From Rhipidocladum racemiflorum (lineage: Eukaryota; Streptophyta; Magnoliopsida; Poales; Poaceae): a stretch of DNA of 64,000 bases. The stretch spans positions 4,045,001-4,109,000 of the forward strand of contig CM070585.1 of assembly GCA_036346355.1 (NCBI GenBank), in the 5' to 3' direction. This document shows positions 21,901 through 32,960 of the stretch, one piece after another. Position 1 is the stretch's first letter. Each line of letters opens with the position of its first letter. The notes beneath the pieces were generated by a model. That model saw nothing but the letters and a program-made list of their open reading frames with translations, was not told the DNA's origin and did not search any database. The position numbers and the translations under genes were made by a program.

Positions 21901-22915
21901 ACCATACAACATTATAGTTACTATATACCATATTTTCAGATCATGAGAAGTTCTTCTCTTTATGTTTGTCAAATTAGGGATCCCTTAACTCGGACATGAT
22001 TCTACTTAAACAGTCTTGCATAGTTGCATGCCAGACAGAAAGAAAAAAGACAAGGCAAACTATGCATACTAAACCTTTCTAATTGAAATCAAACTCCAAC
22101 TGCATTCCCATGTCTCTCCAGCACTAAGGGCCTATTTAGAACGCATGAATTTCACAGGAAACAGTTCAATTCTCGCTGGGATTAGGCTAAATTCCTGCAT
22201 TCAGAATGAAGCCTAAATCGGGGAGACCAGAACTGCAAATGGCTAAACCACAAGTCCACATAAGAAATTTCAACTTTCCAAATTCGGCTCCTCTTTTGCT
22301 CTAGAACAATGTTGTGTATACCTTGATCTACCTCCACATTACACTTCACCATCCACCTACCTAGTGCTCCTTTAGGAATTCGAAGCCTCATCTATTCCAA
22401 GCTATGGACCACAACTGTAGTGGATCAGAAATCGTTTCCATCATATCCAGTCAAGTTCGCCATCCCAATTCTACTTTTTTTTAAAACTATATAAAGTATC
22501 ACGAAACAATTGAACCTCCACGGTACAGTTCCATGGTTTCTATACCAAAATAAATTTCAGTAAGACAGCAAAAACTTCGAGTTTCCAATATGAAACACTC
22601 AAAAGAGAATAGGAATAATCTTACCGTGTAGTTACCCGGGTTGAAGCGGATGGCCTCTGTGGTGAGGTGGAGCGCGCGGAGGCTGCGCTCGTTGGCGAAG
22701 TAGAAGGCGCGGAAGTAGTCCATGACCTCGCGGAAGTCTTCGCGGTAGGCGATGGGGACCACGGGGTGGGGCCCGTCGTCCTGCGGCACCGGCGCCACGT
22801 CCGCCAGCTCCGGCCGCCGGCTCGGGGGCACCCACTCGTCGGCGTCCTCATCCGACGGCGACGGCGACGGCGACATGGATGGGCTCCCACTGCGGCGACT
22901 ACGCTCTCGGGCCAT
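15917..22915 (-). CDS. FTA: Protein farnesyltransferase/geranylgeranyltransferase type I alpha subunit
   Basis: Five exons join in frame: 22915-22625, 21532-21423, 21223-21103, 16735-16640 and 16342-15917 (stop TAG), giving 347 aa, the usual plant size. The protein is the shared alpha subunit of the CaaX prenyltransferases that farnesylate or geranylgeranylate C-terminal cysteines of cytosolic proteins. After an acidic, Ser/Pro-rich N-terminus (about 1-50), the protein carries five alpha-subunit (PPTA) repeats with N-x3-W cores: NYTVWHFRR, NYQIWHHKRW, NYHAWSHKQW, NNSAWNQRY and NESPWRYLKG. The NPKNYQ segment holds the conserved lysine of the active-site region. Introns 1 and 2 are ordinary, but intron 3 (16736-21102) is 4.4 kb because of nested transposons. 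Loss of this gene in Arabidopsis (PLURIPETALA) enlarges meristems. The start is the first ATG of a GC-rich exon and matches family starts. Confidence 0.93.
17227..17465 (+). pseudogene. Gag-like remnant after LTR A
   Basis: The ORF from ATG 17227 begins MASGGEGSDSLAAQLTAIIK and reads a helical, coiled-coil-like peptide similar in style to N-termini of plant retroelement gag proteins. It is cut by the hAT insertion at 17466. The assignment rests on position after the primer site and on composition, not on a catalytic motif. Confidence 0.4.
17775..18778. mobile_element. Nested hAT-like non-autonomous element
   Basis: The ends read TAGGGTTT on the left and, in reverse complement, TAGTGTTTG on the right. 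The flanks GCTGGCGT and GCTGTGGT agree at 6 of 8 positions, consistent with an old 8-bp target duplication. The interior is very AT-rich with repeated CGATTTTC/GAAAATCG phrases. It lies inside the 17466-19517 element, so it inserted later. Confidence 0.5.
18779..19210 (-). pseudogene. Captured 5' fragment of an RD19-like papain-type cysteine protease
   Basis: On the minus strand this reads a hydrophobic signal-peptide-like stretch (HLLVGILLSAAVLSLAADSG), then EDPVIEQVV, LELNAEAHFTSFVGQF, YRDTDEHAYRLSMLKTNLRR (an ERFNIN-like pattern of the I29 inhibitor prodomain), then after an in-frame TAG, VTKFFDPTELREHFLGL and a stop. This is the order of an RD19-class pro-cysteine protease: signal peptide, I29 prodomain, approach to the catalytic domain. 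The catalytic Cys/His domain is absent. One base is missing between the signal and the EDPVI segment, and one in-frame stop is present, so it is dead. It lies wholly inside the hAT element. Confidence 0.75.
20281..20715 (+). pseudogene. Internal ORF between LTRs B and C
   Basis: From ATG 20281, just after the second primer site, the sequence is rich in Ala, Val and Thr codons and repeats a motif of the type ATG-x-GA(T/G)GC(C/T)AC-x-G(A/G)AGCC at least three times (about 20370, 20450, 20555). It looks like an internally duplicated, non-autonomous retroelement ORF. No known domain is seen. Confidence 0.35.
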
Positions 22916-23175
22916 CTAGGTTTCCCCAAGCCTTTTTATCCCGTTCCTTCCCGTGTGGCTTAGGTTTTTTTTTCCCTTATAGTCTAAAGTCTTTTTTTCA
23001 GACTTAAATAGTTTAAAAGCTATTAACTTTTATATGCGATAAAGATAGGTAATTTTACTTAACTTTATTGATATTAATCTAAAATCAACTCTTAATAAGA
23101 CAAAAAAAACATCTCTCTCGTGGCTTCTAGTTTTTAGTTATACAAAGGTTTATGAATTTTGTTTGCACCAAAATT
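22916..23175 (-). promoter_or_regulatory. Upstream region of FTA
   Basis: About 60 bp of GC-moderate leader is followed by AT-rich sequence (from 22975). No convincing TATA box was seen. The region ends at the LTR-like repeat that starts at about 23176. Confidence 0.3.
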
Positions 23176-23850
23176 TGGTAAAGCCGATCTTGTGGAGGTC
23201 GGTTTTGATAAGGGATATGTCGGTTATAGCAAGTTGATACCGTTTCGGACTGGAGGGCCGCGATTCAAAGGAAACTGAGTCCGATACGGGTAGGATAAGG
23301 GATCGAGTCGGATACGATCGGACTTAATATGGTAAGGAGAGATTGAGGCCGATACGGGTGATTGAAGAAACCGAGAAGGATACGTTCAGGCCAAGTGCTA
23401 TATAAGAGGACCAGAGGCGAGAAGGAAAAGGCGCCCAGAGCCAACCCACAAACACGCTTTACTTTTCCCTTATTTTCATGTCAACTAGGAGTAGTCTCTA
23501 GTTTTGTAATCCTCCCCCTGTAAGTCGACGAAACCAACAGAGTTGCGCATCGCCGATTGTTGGTTTTAGCCGATTTCGCCCAGGTTCGATCTGCTTTGTT
23601 TTGTTGCGCATCGCCTTCTCAAAGCCGATTTCGCCTTGTGCCGGATTAACGCCAGGTTAATCTAGTTATCTCCTCGACCGCTTTTAGCCGACTAGCGTTA
23701 AGCCGATAATCATTGTTTTTATCGGCTTTGATTGCTTATAAATTCTACCTTGTCAATTACAGGTCAAATTGACTGGCACGCCTTGCAAACTCGGTGTTTG
23801 TCTTGTATGTTCGAGGCTAGAAACCCTCATTCACGTTTTTAGCGCGAACA
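23176..23850 (+). mobile_element. Probable solo LTR (675 bp)
   Basis: The sequence runs from TGGTAAAGCCG to GCGCGAACA, contains a TATA box (CTATATAAGAGG near 23399), a downstream GTAATCCTCCCCCTGTAAG segment typical of LTR R/U5 regions, and repeated GCCGATTTCGCC phrases. Flanks are AAATT and AATTT, which share AATT but are offset by one base, so the target duplication is only suggestive. No internal coding region adjoins it. Confidence 0.5.
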
Positions 23851-24254
23851 AATTTGAAAACAAAAACAGATAAAAAAGCTACCTATTTGTGTAGGTTTAG
23901 CTTTTTATCTTTAAAATCAGTAAAAAAAGTCCAAACAAGCCCGAAAAGCAACCAAAGTGTCCGAATAAGAGAAATTGCCTTTTTGTTTTAGATTGTACGA
24001 CAATACGCTCAGTTGGCTCGAGGGATCGCCTCGTGAGCTCACCCGCGATTTCAGTAGAACCTACGCGTTGTCTTTTTTCGTCCGAGCTTAAGTTTCGGAT
24101 GGAATTACAACTATGTTCATTGGTCAAAGCGCACAACCACATTCGGTGATGCTTGGTCTCTTCTCTAGATTAAACTGTTAATGTTAGGTACACACCCACA
24201 TGTTTGTGAGTGTAGGTGTGCATGTGTGTACATCCTATCATGCAGTAAAAAAGG

Positions 24255-25430
24255 ATTGTACTACAATGGAACTAGGGTTAGATGCCATCGGTGCCCACCC
24301 TCTTTAGACAAAAACCATCCAAATTTTAGATAATGTTTTTCATATACTACCATTACTATTTCTGTGGTTAGTTGTCATTGCCGTCTCACCCGCTTTAGAC
24401 TAAAAACCACCTAAATTTCAGAGAATGTTTTTCATATACTACCATTACTATTCCATTGCCACCAGTCCCCCACCCTCCTTGGACAAAAAGCCACTCAAAT
24501 TTCAGAGAATGTTTTCCTATACTATCATCACCGTTAGACAAAATACCACCCAAATTTCAAAGAATGTTTTTCATATGACACCATTAATATTCCTGTGGTT
24601 AGCCATCACAGGCGCCCCACCCTCTTTAGGCAAAAAATCACCCAAATTTCAGTGAATGTTTCTATACCATTACTATTCCCGTGGTTAGCCGCCGCCAGTC
24701 CCCCACCTTCCTTAGGCAAAAACACTACTCAAATTTCAGAGAATATTTTCCCTACACTACCCTCATCATTAAACAAAAAAAAAAACAGATTTCATAGCAT
24801 ATTTTTCATATACTACCATTACTATTCCCGTGGTTAGCCGCCGCCAGTCCCCCACCTTCCTTAGGCAAAAACACTACTCAAATTTCAGAGAATATTTTCC
24901 CTACACTACCCTCATCATTAAAAAAACAGTTTTCAAAGCATATTTTTCATATACTACCATTACTACTTCCGTGGTTAGCCACCACTGATACCCCACCCTC
25001 TTCAGACGAAAAATCACCCAAATTTCAAAGCGTCTCACCGTCTTTATGCGAAGATCACTCAAAATTTAGAGAATGTTTTTCCTATGCTACCATCACTATT
25101 CCCGCGGTTCGTTGCCACCTGTCCCCACCCTAAAGAAAAAAAACCACTCAGCTTTCAGATAATATTTTTCCTATACTACAATCACTATTAAACAAAAAAA
25201 CAATTTTTTGAGAAAGTTTTCATAAACTCCCATTACTGTTTCCGTGGTTAGTCGCCACCGGCGCACCACCCTCTTATGGCGAAAAACCAACTAAATTTCA
25301 GACAATATTTTTCATATACTACAATTACTCTTCTCATAGTTAGCCACCACCGCACCCCACCCTCCTTAGGTTAAAAAAAAGGCTCTCAAATTTTAGAGAA
25401 TGTTTTTCCTATACTACTATTACCATCAGA
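24255..25430. repeat. Degenerate tandem repeat array (unit roughly 90-150 bp)
   Basis: About ten units share CCCACCCTC(C/T)TTAG, CAAAAA-CAC(C/T)CAAATTTCAGAGAATGTTTT, CATACTACCATTACTATTCC and GTGGTTAGCC(G/A)CC. Two neighbouring units (about 24682-24780 and 24828-24926) are identical over nearly 100 bp, showing recent exchange or duplication, while others are diverged. It has no coding potential. Confidence 0.75.
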
Positions 25431-25480
25431 TGTGCATAATGAGATTGATGCAGACTGTAAATTGAAACCATCATATTATC

Positions 25481-25598
25481 TTATAACTATGATAATATCT
25501 TTTTTATTCATAATTATTATGGTAACATCTTTGCACGTGTTATAACTATGATAATATTTTTTTTATTCATAATTATTATGGTAACATCTTTGCACGTC
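25481..25598. repeat. Tandem duplication, unit 59 bp
   Basis: TATAACTATGATAATAT...GCACGT occurs twice back to back (25481-25539 and 25540-25598) with one or two differences. Confidence 0.8.
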
Positions 25599-25942
25599 TT
25601 GGAGCACTCTGGAGGACGCATAGTATACATACATGTACAAGTTCTTTTGCATTTTTCCCAAGTTTTGGTCTGATTCTTCTAAAGAAGGCCTTTGTTCAGA
25701 CAGTGACATGTTCAGGTCAGGTCATCAGCCAAACACGTACGTCCCTCTTAGGTCACCGGTCCACACTACCGCAATCTCCCAACATCTGATCAAAGCTGCG
25801 ATCTACCTGGGTCTCATCTCTCCTCTTCTTCTTGGGTTCCTCCCTGCCATGGCGGCGCGATTGGTGAGAGACATCGATAGCATATATCACCGAAGAAAAT
25901 AATTTCTTCACGAGTTCTACCTTGTATATTGGTACTTCACCG

Positions 25943-26116
25943 GACTATCTCCATCAGCTTCCCTTAAGCCTCCAAATCCCTTCGTGAACAGATCCCAAGA
26001 CGGGAAATGGCCCTTCACAAATTCATTCGAGGGGAAGCTGCTGGAGATGGTAAGGAATAAAGAGAATGAATATGAAGAAGGGAATGAAATGAAGGGAAAT
26101 TGCTGGAGATAGTCTA
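25943..26116. mobile_element. MITE with GACTATCTCCA ends
   Basis: The left end GACTATCTCCATCAGCTTCCC pairs with the reverse complement of the right end GGGAAATTGCTGGAGATAGTC. It is about 174 bp, lies about 280 bp beyond the 3' end of the METTL18-like gene, and is non-coding. The small ORF just upstream (25633-25902) is not supported as a gene. Confidence 0.6.
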
Positions 26117-26400
26117 AGTATTGTTTGGATTAAAACTAGGATCCAGCACTGATGCCCCATCAGCTCAGATTTGACCACAGCTATGAAAAAAGGACAAGAA
26201 ATGGCGACGGACTATCATTCAATACTGATTTGAGTTGGGGACAATTTGGCGAGACTCCAAGTGGCATACGTATTCAGCGTAATCAACAACACACCCCACG
26301 AGAGAAAATGGAGAAAATCGGCGGGCACTGGTCGGAATTCCAAGTTATACACAGAACTGAAGATTCATGCAGCCTCTTCCCTTTGCACCGCCGCTTTGAG

Positions 26401-29400
26401 CTATTTAAAGAAGAATTTCCAGATCTCCCTCTCAGGGGGCTCCGAGACGAGGTGCGCGCCAAATGCGCCTTCTTCGTCCACCAGGGCTCGTAGCTGCCGC
26501 ACTGCACTGCTCGAACCAATGTAGTTCTTTCTTGCAGCAAGATACATCACTCCATATGGTGGTCGTAGGCACTGCAAGAGTAAGAACAGCATGATGCACG
26601 TTAAGGTCAAGCAGGTTCTATTTCTGGGTAGGTGGCAAATCTGCATAATGCATTCGACAATATTCAGATAAACGGGAAGTATCAAATACAAGCTAATCCC
26701 AGAGCAAGGAGGGAACTCCGCCTTGCAGGGAAGCTAACTCTAGCCCTCGGTATATCATTGTCATAGCCTAGAGTCTGGACTCATAACAATGCAGAGATTG
26801 CAGAGCCAGGATGGTTTTCAGGCAATGTGATTTGGCACTTCCTGCCTAGGAAATCACTTATTGTGCGTATTTCGTATCTAATGGCAAGAATTCCTTTGAG
26901 GAAATCGCATGGGTAACAATATTAGAAACTTACAAAACTAACCTTTTTGATGAGCAAATAGATGTTTTGAAGAGAGCTTGCGGAGTAAGGGATCTCATTG
27001 ACTAACACTATGTCATATCCATTACCATCTCCTGTGCTAGCCTCATTTCCCCTCTCCCACGCACGACTACCCGATAGTTTTCTCGATCGCTTCGATGAAG
27101 TTTCATGGCAAATATTGTTCCCATCCTGGCTGCTGTAACCATCCAAAAAGTCATCTTCGCAAAACGCTAGTTCTACACCTGATGACGCGTCCACCTCATC
27201 CTCCTGTATCACGGACAGAACCGTGTGAAGCTCCTCCCATTCCCCAGCATAGAAATGGATATCTTGAGGCAACTGTTGCCGGGATGGAGTAAGGGGGCTT
27301 CCTTGTTGGTGACTCTGTCTGTCTCGAGCTTGTTCAAGATTTGCAAGTACATTGGGTATTGTTTTGCATCTTATTATTTCGGCACTGGGATCCTGAAAAT
27401 GCACTGTTGAAGCACCCTAAAATGTTTAAAAGCAAGACATTAGAAACAGTATGGATATAGCCAATGTCAGTACAGTAGCCAAATACAAAGTACAGCTAAA
27501 GATAACTTTTGTGCAAGGATACAAATGTGCAATAGTAATACTAGATAGTAGGTCCTGTTTGGCAGAGCTCCAGATCCCAGCTCCACCTCAGATCTGAAAC
27601 TTGTAGGCTAAAATAAAGTGAATTAAATTTATATTTTTATTCTAAAATGTAAACAAGATGACTCACCTAAACACTCTTTTAATATACCCATAGCTCCAGC
27701 TCCGCGGATCTGATGGAGCTAAGAATACCCAACTCCACTAGATCCACGGATCTGATGGAGCTGGAGCTCTGCCAAACAAGACCTAAGTCTAAATATCCTA
27801 AATGACTTGGAGATTGATGGAAAGAGAACTCTGAAGTTAGGCATAGCATGTTCTGTAAAAGTAATAAAGAGAACTCATGGTCTCATGGATAACTGCAGTC
27901 TGCAGTACCTTCAGGCAAGCGAATATCCCAGTAAGCCCATATCCACAGCCAAGCTGCATCAGAAAAGTAAATAAAGAAGAACTATCACAGTTTGCCAAAG
28001 AACCACAAATACATCGAAGTATACCAAACTGTGTATTTGGCATCTAAGAACCTAAAGAAATAGAGTAATAGACCAAGGCCAAAGAAGTAAGTTTCAGGCA
28101 AACCTTTTCTTGGAACAAAAATGTGTGTGTTGATGACGCACAACTCATTTCAAAGATAACATCAGCAAAAAAATTAACTTTACACTAGCTGGGAGGGTGA
28201 TAAGTGATAATAATACTACTGTGTCCAAGGGACTAAGGAGTGCGAGTTGGTGCAAATACAAGATTAATCAAAGGAACAATACATTTGACAAAATGGGGAT
28301 TAGTAAGTCGCTAAAATCACCCATTCTTTATTTGACAAATTAACAGCATTTCACTTTTATTGTACTTAGTTTTTATAGACTCTGCATCCTTTCCAGTGGT
28401 GCATAAATAAATCGATTTGCGCAAGGGCGAAGATAACAAATAAATGAACCCTCAGATGTACTTAGTTTTTTTAATAGAATTTGTACCATTCCAGTGCTGC
28501 ATATAAAGATCAATTTAAGGAAGGACAATTTTGACAGATAAACAAACAGTAAATGCTATAGGCTGAATGTGTAGCTTTATTAGAAATATAAAGCAAAGCT
28601 GGAGTTGTACCTCTAAAATCCGTTTGCTTCTGAATGTCAATAGCCCGTCACGGATCTCATTCTTAAGAACATTTACTAGATCAACCGAACTCTCGCAGCA
28701 TTTCAAGGGCCCTAGCATAAAGGATAATTATTTCCAGATCTTCACTGTATCAGGTGTTAAGTAGACTGATATAACTAGTGGGAACATTACACTTACCTTC
28801 ACCTTTTGGAGTTACAATATCTGATCTAGATAAACCAACAATATCAACAACACTGACCTTTCCCTGAAACCAGTTCAAAACATAGAACAATCCCAAATTA
28901 CTGAAGCAGCAAAAGACTAGGATATGGAACAATTTCTATCTTATCCAGAGGAAAAGAATACTGATTCCCATGATTGTTCTACCATACAAACAGCTGCTAT
29001 GAATAAACAATAAGTCCATAACATTCTTTCCACGGATCAACCGCACTAAACTTATAAGCTGGAATAAGCAGAGAGCTAGGAAAAAGCTAGCACCTTGAAA
29101 ATGTTCATGCCGTGCATTTCAATATTCTCGCCTGCATACTTGTAGGGATGAACATTCTACAGAACAATGTAAAGAATGCCTGATTAGTCAGCAGGTAACA
29201 AATGGCCCTTTTCATCGGGATATCTTCTCAACAAGCAGAGCCAACCATGGCCGTGTAACTTCGCCATGAACAAGAAAGGAAAAAACGAACAAGCTACACC
29301 TTTGATGGGACAATCTCGACTGCTGGCGATGGTAGGTGCGACTCCCTCTCGGGTACAATGTTGACGCCGTGGGCTGCAGCCTTGTCATGAGACAGTAAGC

Positions 29401-29437
29401 CAGCCAGGCACTGTGAGAGCAGTGAAGGTGACCGCAT
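26401..29437 (-). CDS. METTL18: METTL18/Hpm1-type protein-histidine N-methyltransferase
   Basis: Seven exons join in frame: 29437-29300, 29156-29094, 28863-28797, 28711-28611, 27953-27909, 27416-26943 and 26571-26401 (stop TAG), giving 352 aa. The family transfers methyl groups from S-adenosylmethionine to a histidine of ribosomal protein uL3. Visible motifs: HPYKYAGENIEMHGMNIFKG; SSVDLVNVLKNE; the SAM-binding motif LELGCGYGLTGIFACLKGA built across three exons (about 122-141); VHFQDPSAEIIRCKTIPNV; DIVLVNEIPYSASSL; and the C-terminal block CLRPPYGVMYLAARKNYIG to EREIWKFFFK. An insert of about 110 residues between motif II and the DIVLVNE block is usual for plant members. A MITE (27551-27784) sits in intron 5. 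The start chosen is the ATG at 29437, which gives the family N-terminus; an upstream ATG at 29502 is out of frame. Confidence 0.9.
27551..27784. mobile_element. MITE in intron 5 of the METTL18-like gene
   Basis: Terminal inverted repeats of about 23 bp (GGTCCTGTTTGGCAGAGCTC and reverse-complement GGTCTTGTTTGGCAGAGCTC) bound 234 bp. The element is flanked by TA on both sides (27549-27550, 27785 region). A second inner inverted pair (TCCACGGATCTGATGGAGC) is present. It is non-coding. Confidence 0.75.
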
Positions 29438-29749
29438 TGCCTTGCTTCCGGTCTATCTGAGATAGCTAAAGCACAAACAAGGGTGAAAAGAATTGCCGTC
29501 ATGCCGTCGGACTGAAATTTCTTCTCATTTCAAGGCAATTCGCAACTGCACTAAAAAAAAGATAGCACAACAAATCGAGAATTGGGGACAAAAAGGAAAA
29601 GGGCACCCGCTACTATCTGATGAAAGATCACAACTTTATCAGTTAGATCCCACATCGGCAGTACCCAAAATGAGCACACAAGCAAGAGCGCAGCAAAGTT
29701 CTAACATCACAAGAGAAGATCAAAATAAACGAGGAATCTTCTATTTACC
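29438..29749 (-). promoter_or_regulatory. Probable 5' UTR with leader intron and an upstream ORF
   Basis: A donor (CAG|GTAAAT, intron from 29748) and an acceptor (AAATTTCAG, exon from 29511) bound a likely 237-nt leader intron. The exon between 29511 and the main ATG contains an ATG at 29502 that opens an out-of-frame ORF; after splicing it would run about 84 codons, overlap the main start and stop within coding exon 2. Confidence 0.45.
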
Positions 29750-30359
29750 TGGACGCAAGATCTGGCCCCGGATACCGAAGAAAAACCAGGGAGAAAATCG
29801 CAAAATCGAACCCACAAGCCTAAAGGCTAACTCTCTGAGTACAGCGATGAGCAGTGGAAAAACTAATCGACGCAAGGAAGGGAAAGGCAAGGCTCGTCCG
29901 TTTCTTTTGTGGAGGAAGAGGGGGTGGACTGCGTAGTGCGAAAATGCGAGTGTTTCCCCTCGACTCACTGAGCCAGTACTAAGAGGGGCAATCGATACAC
30001 GAGATAAATTTTTTTTTATAAATCTGGACAGTGCTTATGAATTTATAAAATTATTTTTGCCCCTGATACAGAAGCAATAGCAGACGACAAATATCACCTA
30101 CCTCGCTCTCGTATCGCAGCACCTTGCTAGCGAGCTCCGTAGATTCTTGGTGAGCAGCCATGCCTCACTAGGCTGGCAAATGTGATTAATTAAGTAAATG
30201 ATTAATTAGTAGAAAGTGATGGCTTAAGTGATTAGGTATGGTAGCTCGTCAGGGTAATAAATGTGGTGCCGAGCAAAGGGAGTTCGTTTAGGTCAATGGG
30301 ACGCCGTTGTCGTGGTACACTGTCGCTGCTTTTGGAGTCAAAGTTGGAACTAATTTTCG
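29750..30359. other. Intergenic
   Basis: GC-moderate sequence upstream of the METTL18-like gene to about 29980, then AT-rich. A 20-codon ATG-started stretch with a following GTAGGT donor exists on the minus strand (30161-30102), but I found no exon that continues it. No firm feature is seen. Confidence 0.3.
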
Positions 30360-32110
30360 CAGAGTAGGATTTTGCTACAAATTTGCTTTTATTATCGTCA
30401 TTTTGAAATAAGACTCCATTATCGTACCTACGTGCATATCGGATACCTCAGATTTAACTACTAGAAACCTATTAACAATACTGCAATGAGCATATCCCAG
30501 AAAGGCACAATCAACAGTTTTAGGTCTAAGTTTGCACATCTTTATTATTGGTACATTAACTTTCGCCAAGCACCCCCAAGTGCGCAAGTAGGATAGCGAT
30601 GATTTTCTTCCTTCTCATCCCTCATATGGAGTTACCTCACTATTCTTAGTGGGAACTCTATTTAGGATATGACTTGAGGTTAACAAGGCTTCCCTCCACC
30701 ATGCCTTAGATAATCCCGCAGTGTCTAACATGGCATTAACCAAGTTAGTCAGGGTGCGGTTCTTCCTTTCGGCAACCCCGTTTGATAGGGGCGAATAGAG
30801 AGGCGTCCTCTTAGATGATACCATGCTCTGCACAATATTGAGAGAATTCACTGGAGAAATACTCTCCATCACTATCCGACCTAACTTTTTTTTATTTTTC
30901 TTTACCGTTGATTCTCAACTTCTGCCTTATAGATTTTAAAGTAGTTTAAAGCCCCATCTTTTGTTTTTTTAAAGATACACATAGCAAAATCTAATCACAT
31001 CATTAATTAAAACCTTGAAGTACATTTTTTTCACTCTTTGTCAACACACCATTCATCCCACAGATATCTAAATATATGAGGTCTAATAGTGCCAAGTTTC
31101 TTTTCTCGGCTGCCTTATGAGGCTTGCAAGGTTGCTTAGACTGCACACAATTTTGGTACTTAGAACATTTGACAATGAAAAATTTCGAAATTAATTTCAA
31201 ACTGGAAAGCTGACACATAGAATCAAAATTAAGATGACATAGTCGTGAGTGCCATACACTTGCCTCACTACCAATAACATTGTCGCAAAGATTTTTTACA
31301 AATTTATTATAGACGTTCTTAAGGGAAAAGTGGAATAAGCATTTGCGGTCATAACCTTTATCAATAAATAGTATGTACTTTGATATGACTACTTTATTTG
31401 ACTTAAACACCAACTTATATCCTTCTCTGCAAAAAAGGGAACCACTAACGAGATTCTTGTTGATTAAAGGGACATGCTTCACGTTCTTCAGCCGCGCGAT
31501 CTTTCCCAAAGTAAGCTTCAGATATATCGTGCCAACATCAAGAACATAAGTATGTGACCCATTCCCCAACAGTACGGAGGAACCTCGAGCGACTTGGTAA
31601 GAAGAAAACAATGATACATCAGCATAAACATGAATATTATCCCTAGTATCAATCCATCAATCGGTATATTGACTAACCGAGAAAATAGTGAGTAAGTTAC
31701 CATACCCGGATGTCTCCGTCTCAGTATTGCCAATAGTCACATTGACAAATTTAGGGTTTTGTCCCTACTGATCCTTTCCTCGTTTGCGGCTCGGATATTT
31801 CTTTGCCCAATATACAATCTCACCACACACAAAACAAGGTTTGTCATTCTGCTTTTTTCTTCTTAAAGTTGGTAGTTTGAACAGCTTTTCCCTTTAGCTT
31901 GAACTTCGCAAAACTAGGACGTTGCATAAAATTAGTGCTGATTTGTCCCTCAACTACCTTTGGGTGCATCCTTCGCACGAGCTTTCTCCTTAACATCAAG
32001 AGATGCCATCAGACTCTCAACGGAGATTTCTTGTCTCTTGTGTTTTAGAGATGTGGCAAAATTCCTCCACAAGGGAGGCAAATTGTGAGGTTGCATGGTG
32101 TTCCACTACC
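30360..32110 (-). mobile_element. Fragment of a Ty1/copia retrotransposon, heavily mutated
   Basis: Read on the minus strand from 32110 to 30360, gag-type sequence (FATSLKHKRQEISVESLMAS, then a degenerate zinc knuckle CFVCGEIVYW) is followed by the GAG-pre-integrase domain (VLLGNGSHTYVLDVGT, WHSRLCHLNFDSM, CSKYQNCVQSKQPCKPH), an integrase core remnant (RTPLYSPLSNGVAERKNRTL, LTSSHILNRVPTKNSEVTPY) and the copia motif TWGCLAKVNVP...FLGYAHCS. Integrase before RT is the copia order; the RT, RNase H and both LTRs are missing. Several stops and frameshifts interrupt it. Confidence 0.8.
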
Positions 32111-32115
32111 CATTG

Positions 32116-32960
32116 CTTCAAATTGTGATGTCAAATTTATGAGTTACTTTTGAAAGACATTGTGAGCAAAGCTAGAAACAAAGTTGATATTTTCTGTAAC
32201 ATGTTACCCACAAACAGATGGACAAACTGAAATGGTAAATCGCACATTGTCTATGCTCTTGAGGATGATGATCAAGAATAATTTAAAAGAGTGGGAGGAT
32301 TGCTTGCCACACGCGGAGTGTGCATACAATTAGGCGGTACATTCTACTATACAAACCTATCACACCACTAGATTTGTTACCGCTTCCTTTACAAGAACAT
32401 ACAAATATGGATGCTTCTAAACGTGCTGATATTGTTAAAAAAAACTTCATGCAACCACTAAAGATGTAATCGAAAAGAAGATACATTCTTATGCTGATAG
32501 AGCAAACAAGTCTAGAAAGAAATACTTTTTGAGCTAGGTGACTTGGTCTGGGTTCACTTGAGAAAGGAACGTTTTTTAGAAAAGAGGAAGTCCAAATTGA
32601 TGCCTAGAGGTGATGGTCCATTCAAGGTTCTTGAGAAGATTGATGATAATACTTACCAGATTGAACGTCAAGGAGATGACTACACTGTAAGTGCTACTTT
32701 TAATGTTTCAGATTTATCTCCTTTCTTTGAACCACAGGATACAGAGTTGAGGACAACTTCTTTTCAAGAAGGGGAGGATGACGAGGGTTTTACTTCAACT
32801 ACACCGACATCATCTTCACCATCTTCTTCTAGTATTAATGATGAGGCTCCAAACATGTGTTCAATGACCTATAACACGATCGCGTGCTAAGAAACTAGCT
32901 CAAAATGTTGGATTATTTTTAACTAATCATAAATTAACTTCCAATGAGAATTGGATATTT
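32116..32960 (+). mobile_element. Fragment of a Ty3/gypsy retrotransposon (integrase and pol tail)
   Basis: On the plus strand, CYPQTDGQTEMVNRTLSMLL and EWEDCLPHAECAYN are the end of the gypsy integrase core, followed by frame breaks and then WVHLRKERFLEKRKSKLMPR, GDGPFKVLEKIDDNTYQIE and FNVSDLSPFFE of the integrase C-terminal domain. The acidic/Ser-rich tail (EGEDDEGF...) closes pol near 32888. Gag, protease and RT are absent; the 5' part is replaced at about 32110 by the oppositely oriented copia fragment. Confidence 0.8.

Noticed and set aside
22621..22963. Several ORFs overlapping FTA exon 1 on both strands
   Set aside because: Shadows of the GC-rich exon; only the 22915 frame joins the downstream exons.
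26152..26493. 113-codon plus-strand ORF
   Set aside because: It overlaps the last METTL18-like exon antisense and has no motif.
30102..30161. Possible 20-codon first exon (MAAHQESTELASKVLRYESE) with donor GTAGGT
   Set aside because: No in-frame continuing exon was found; joining it to the METTL18-like leader acceptor gives the wrong frame.
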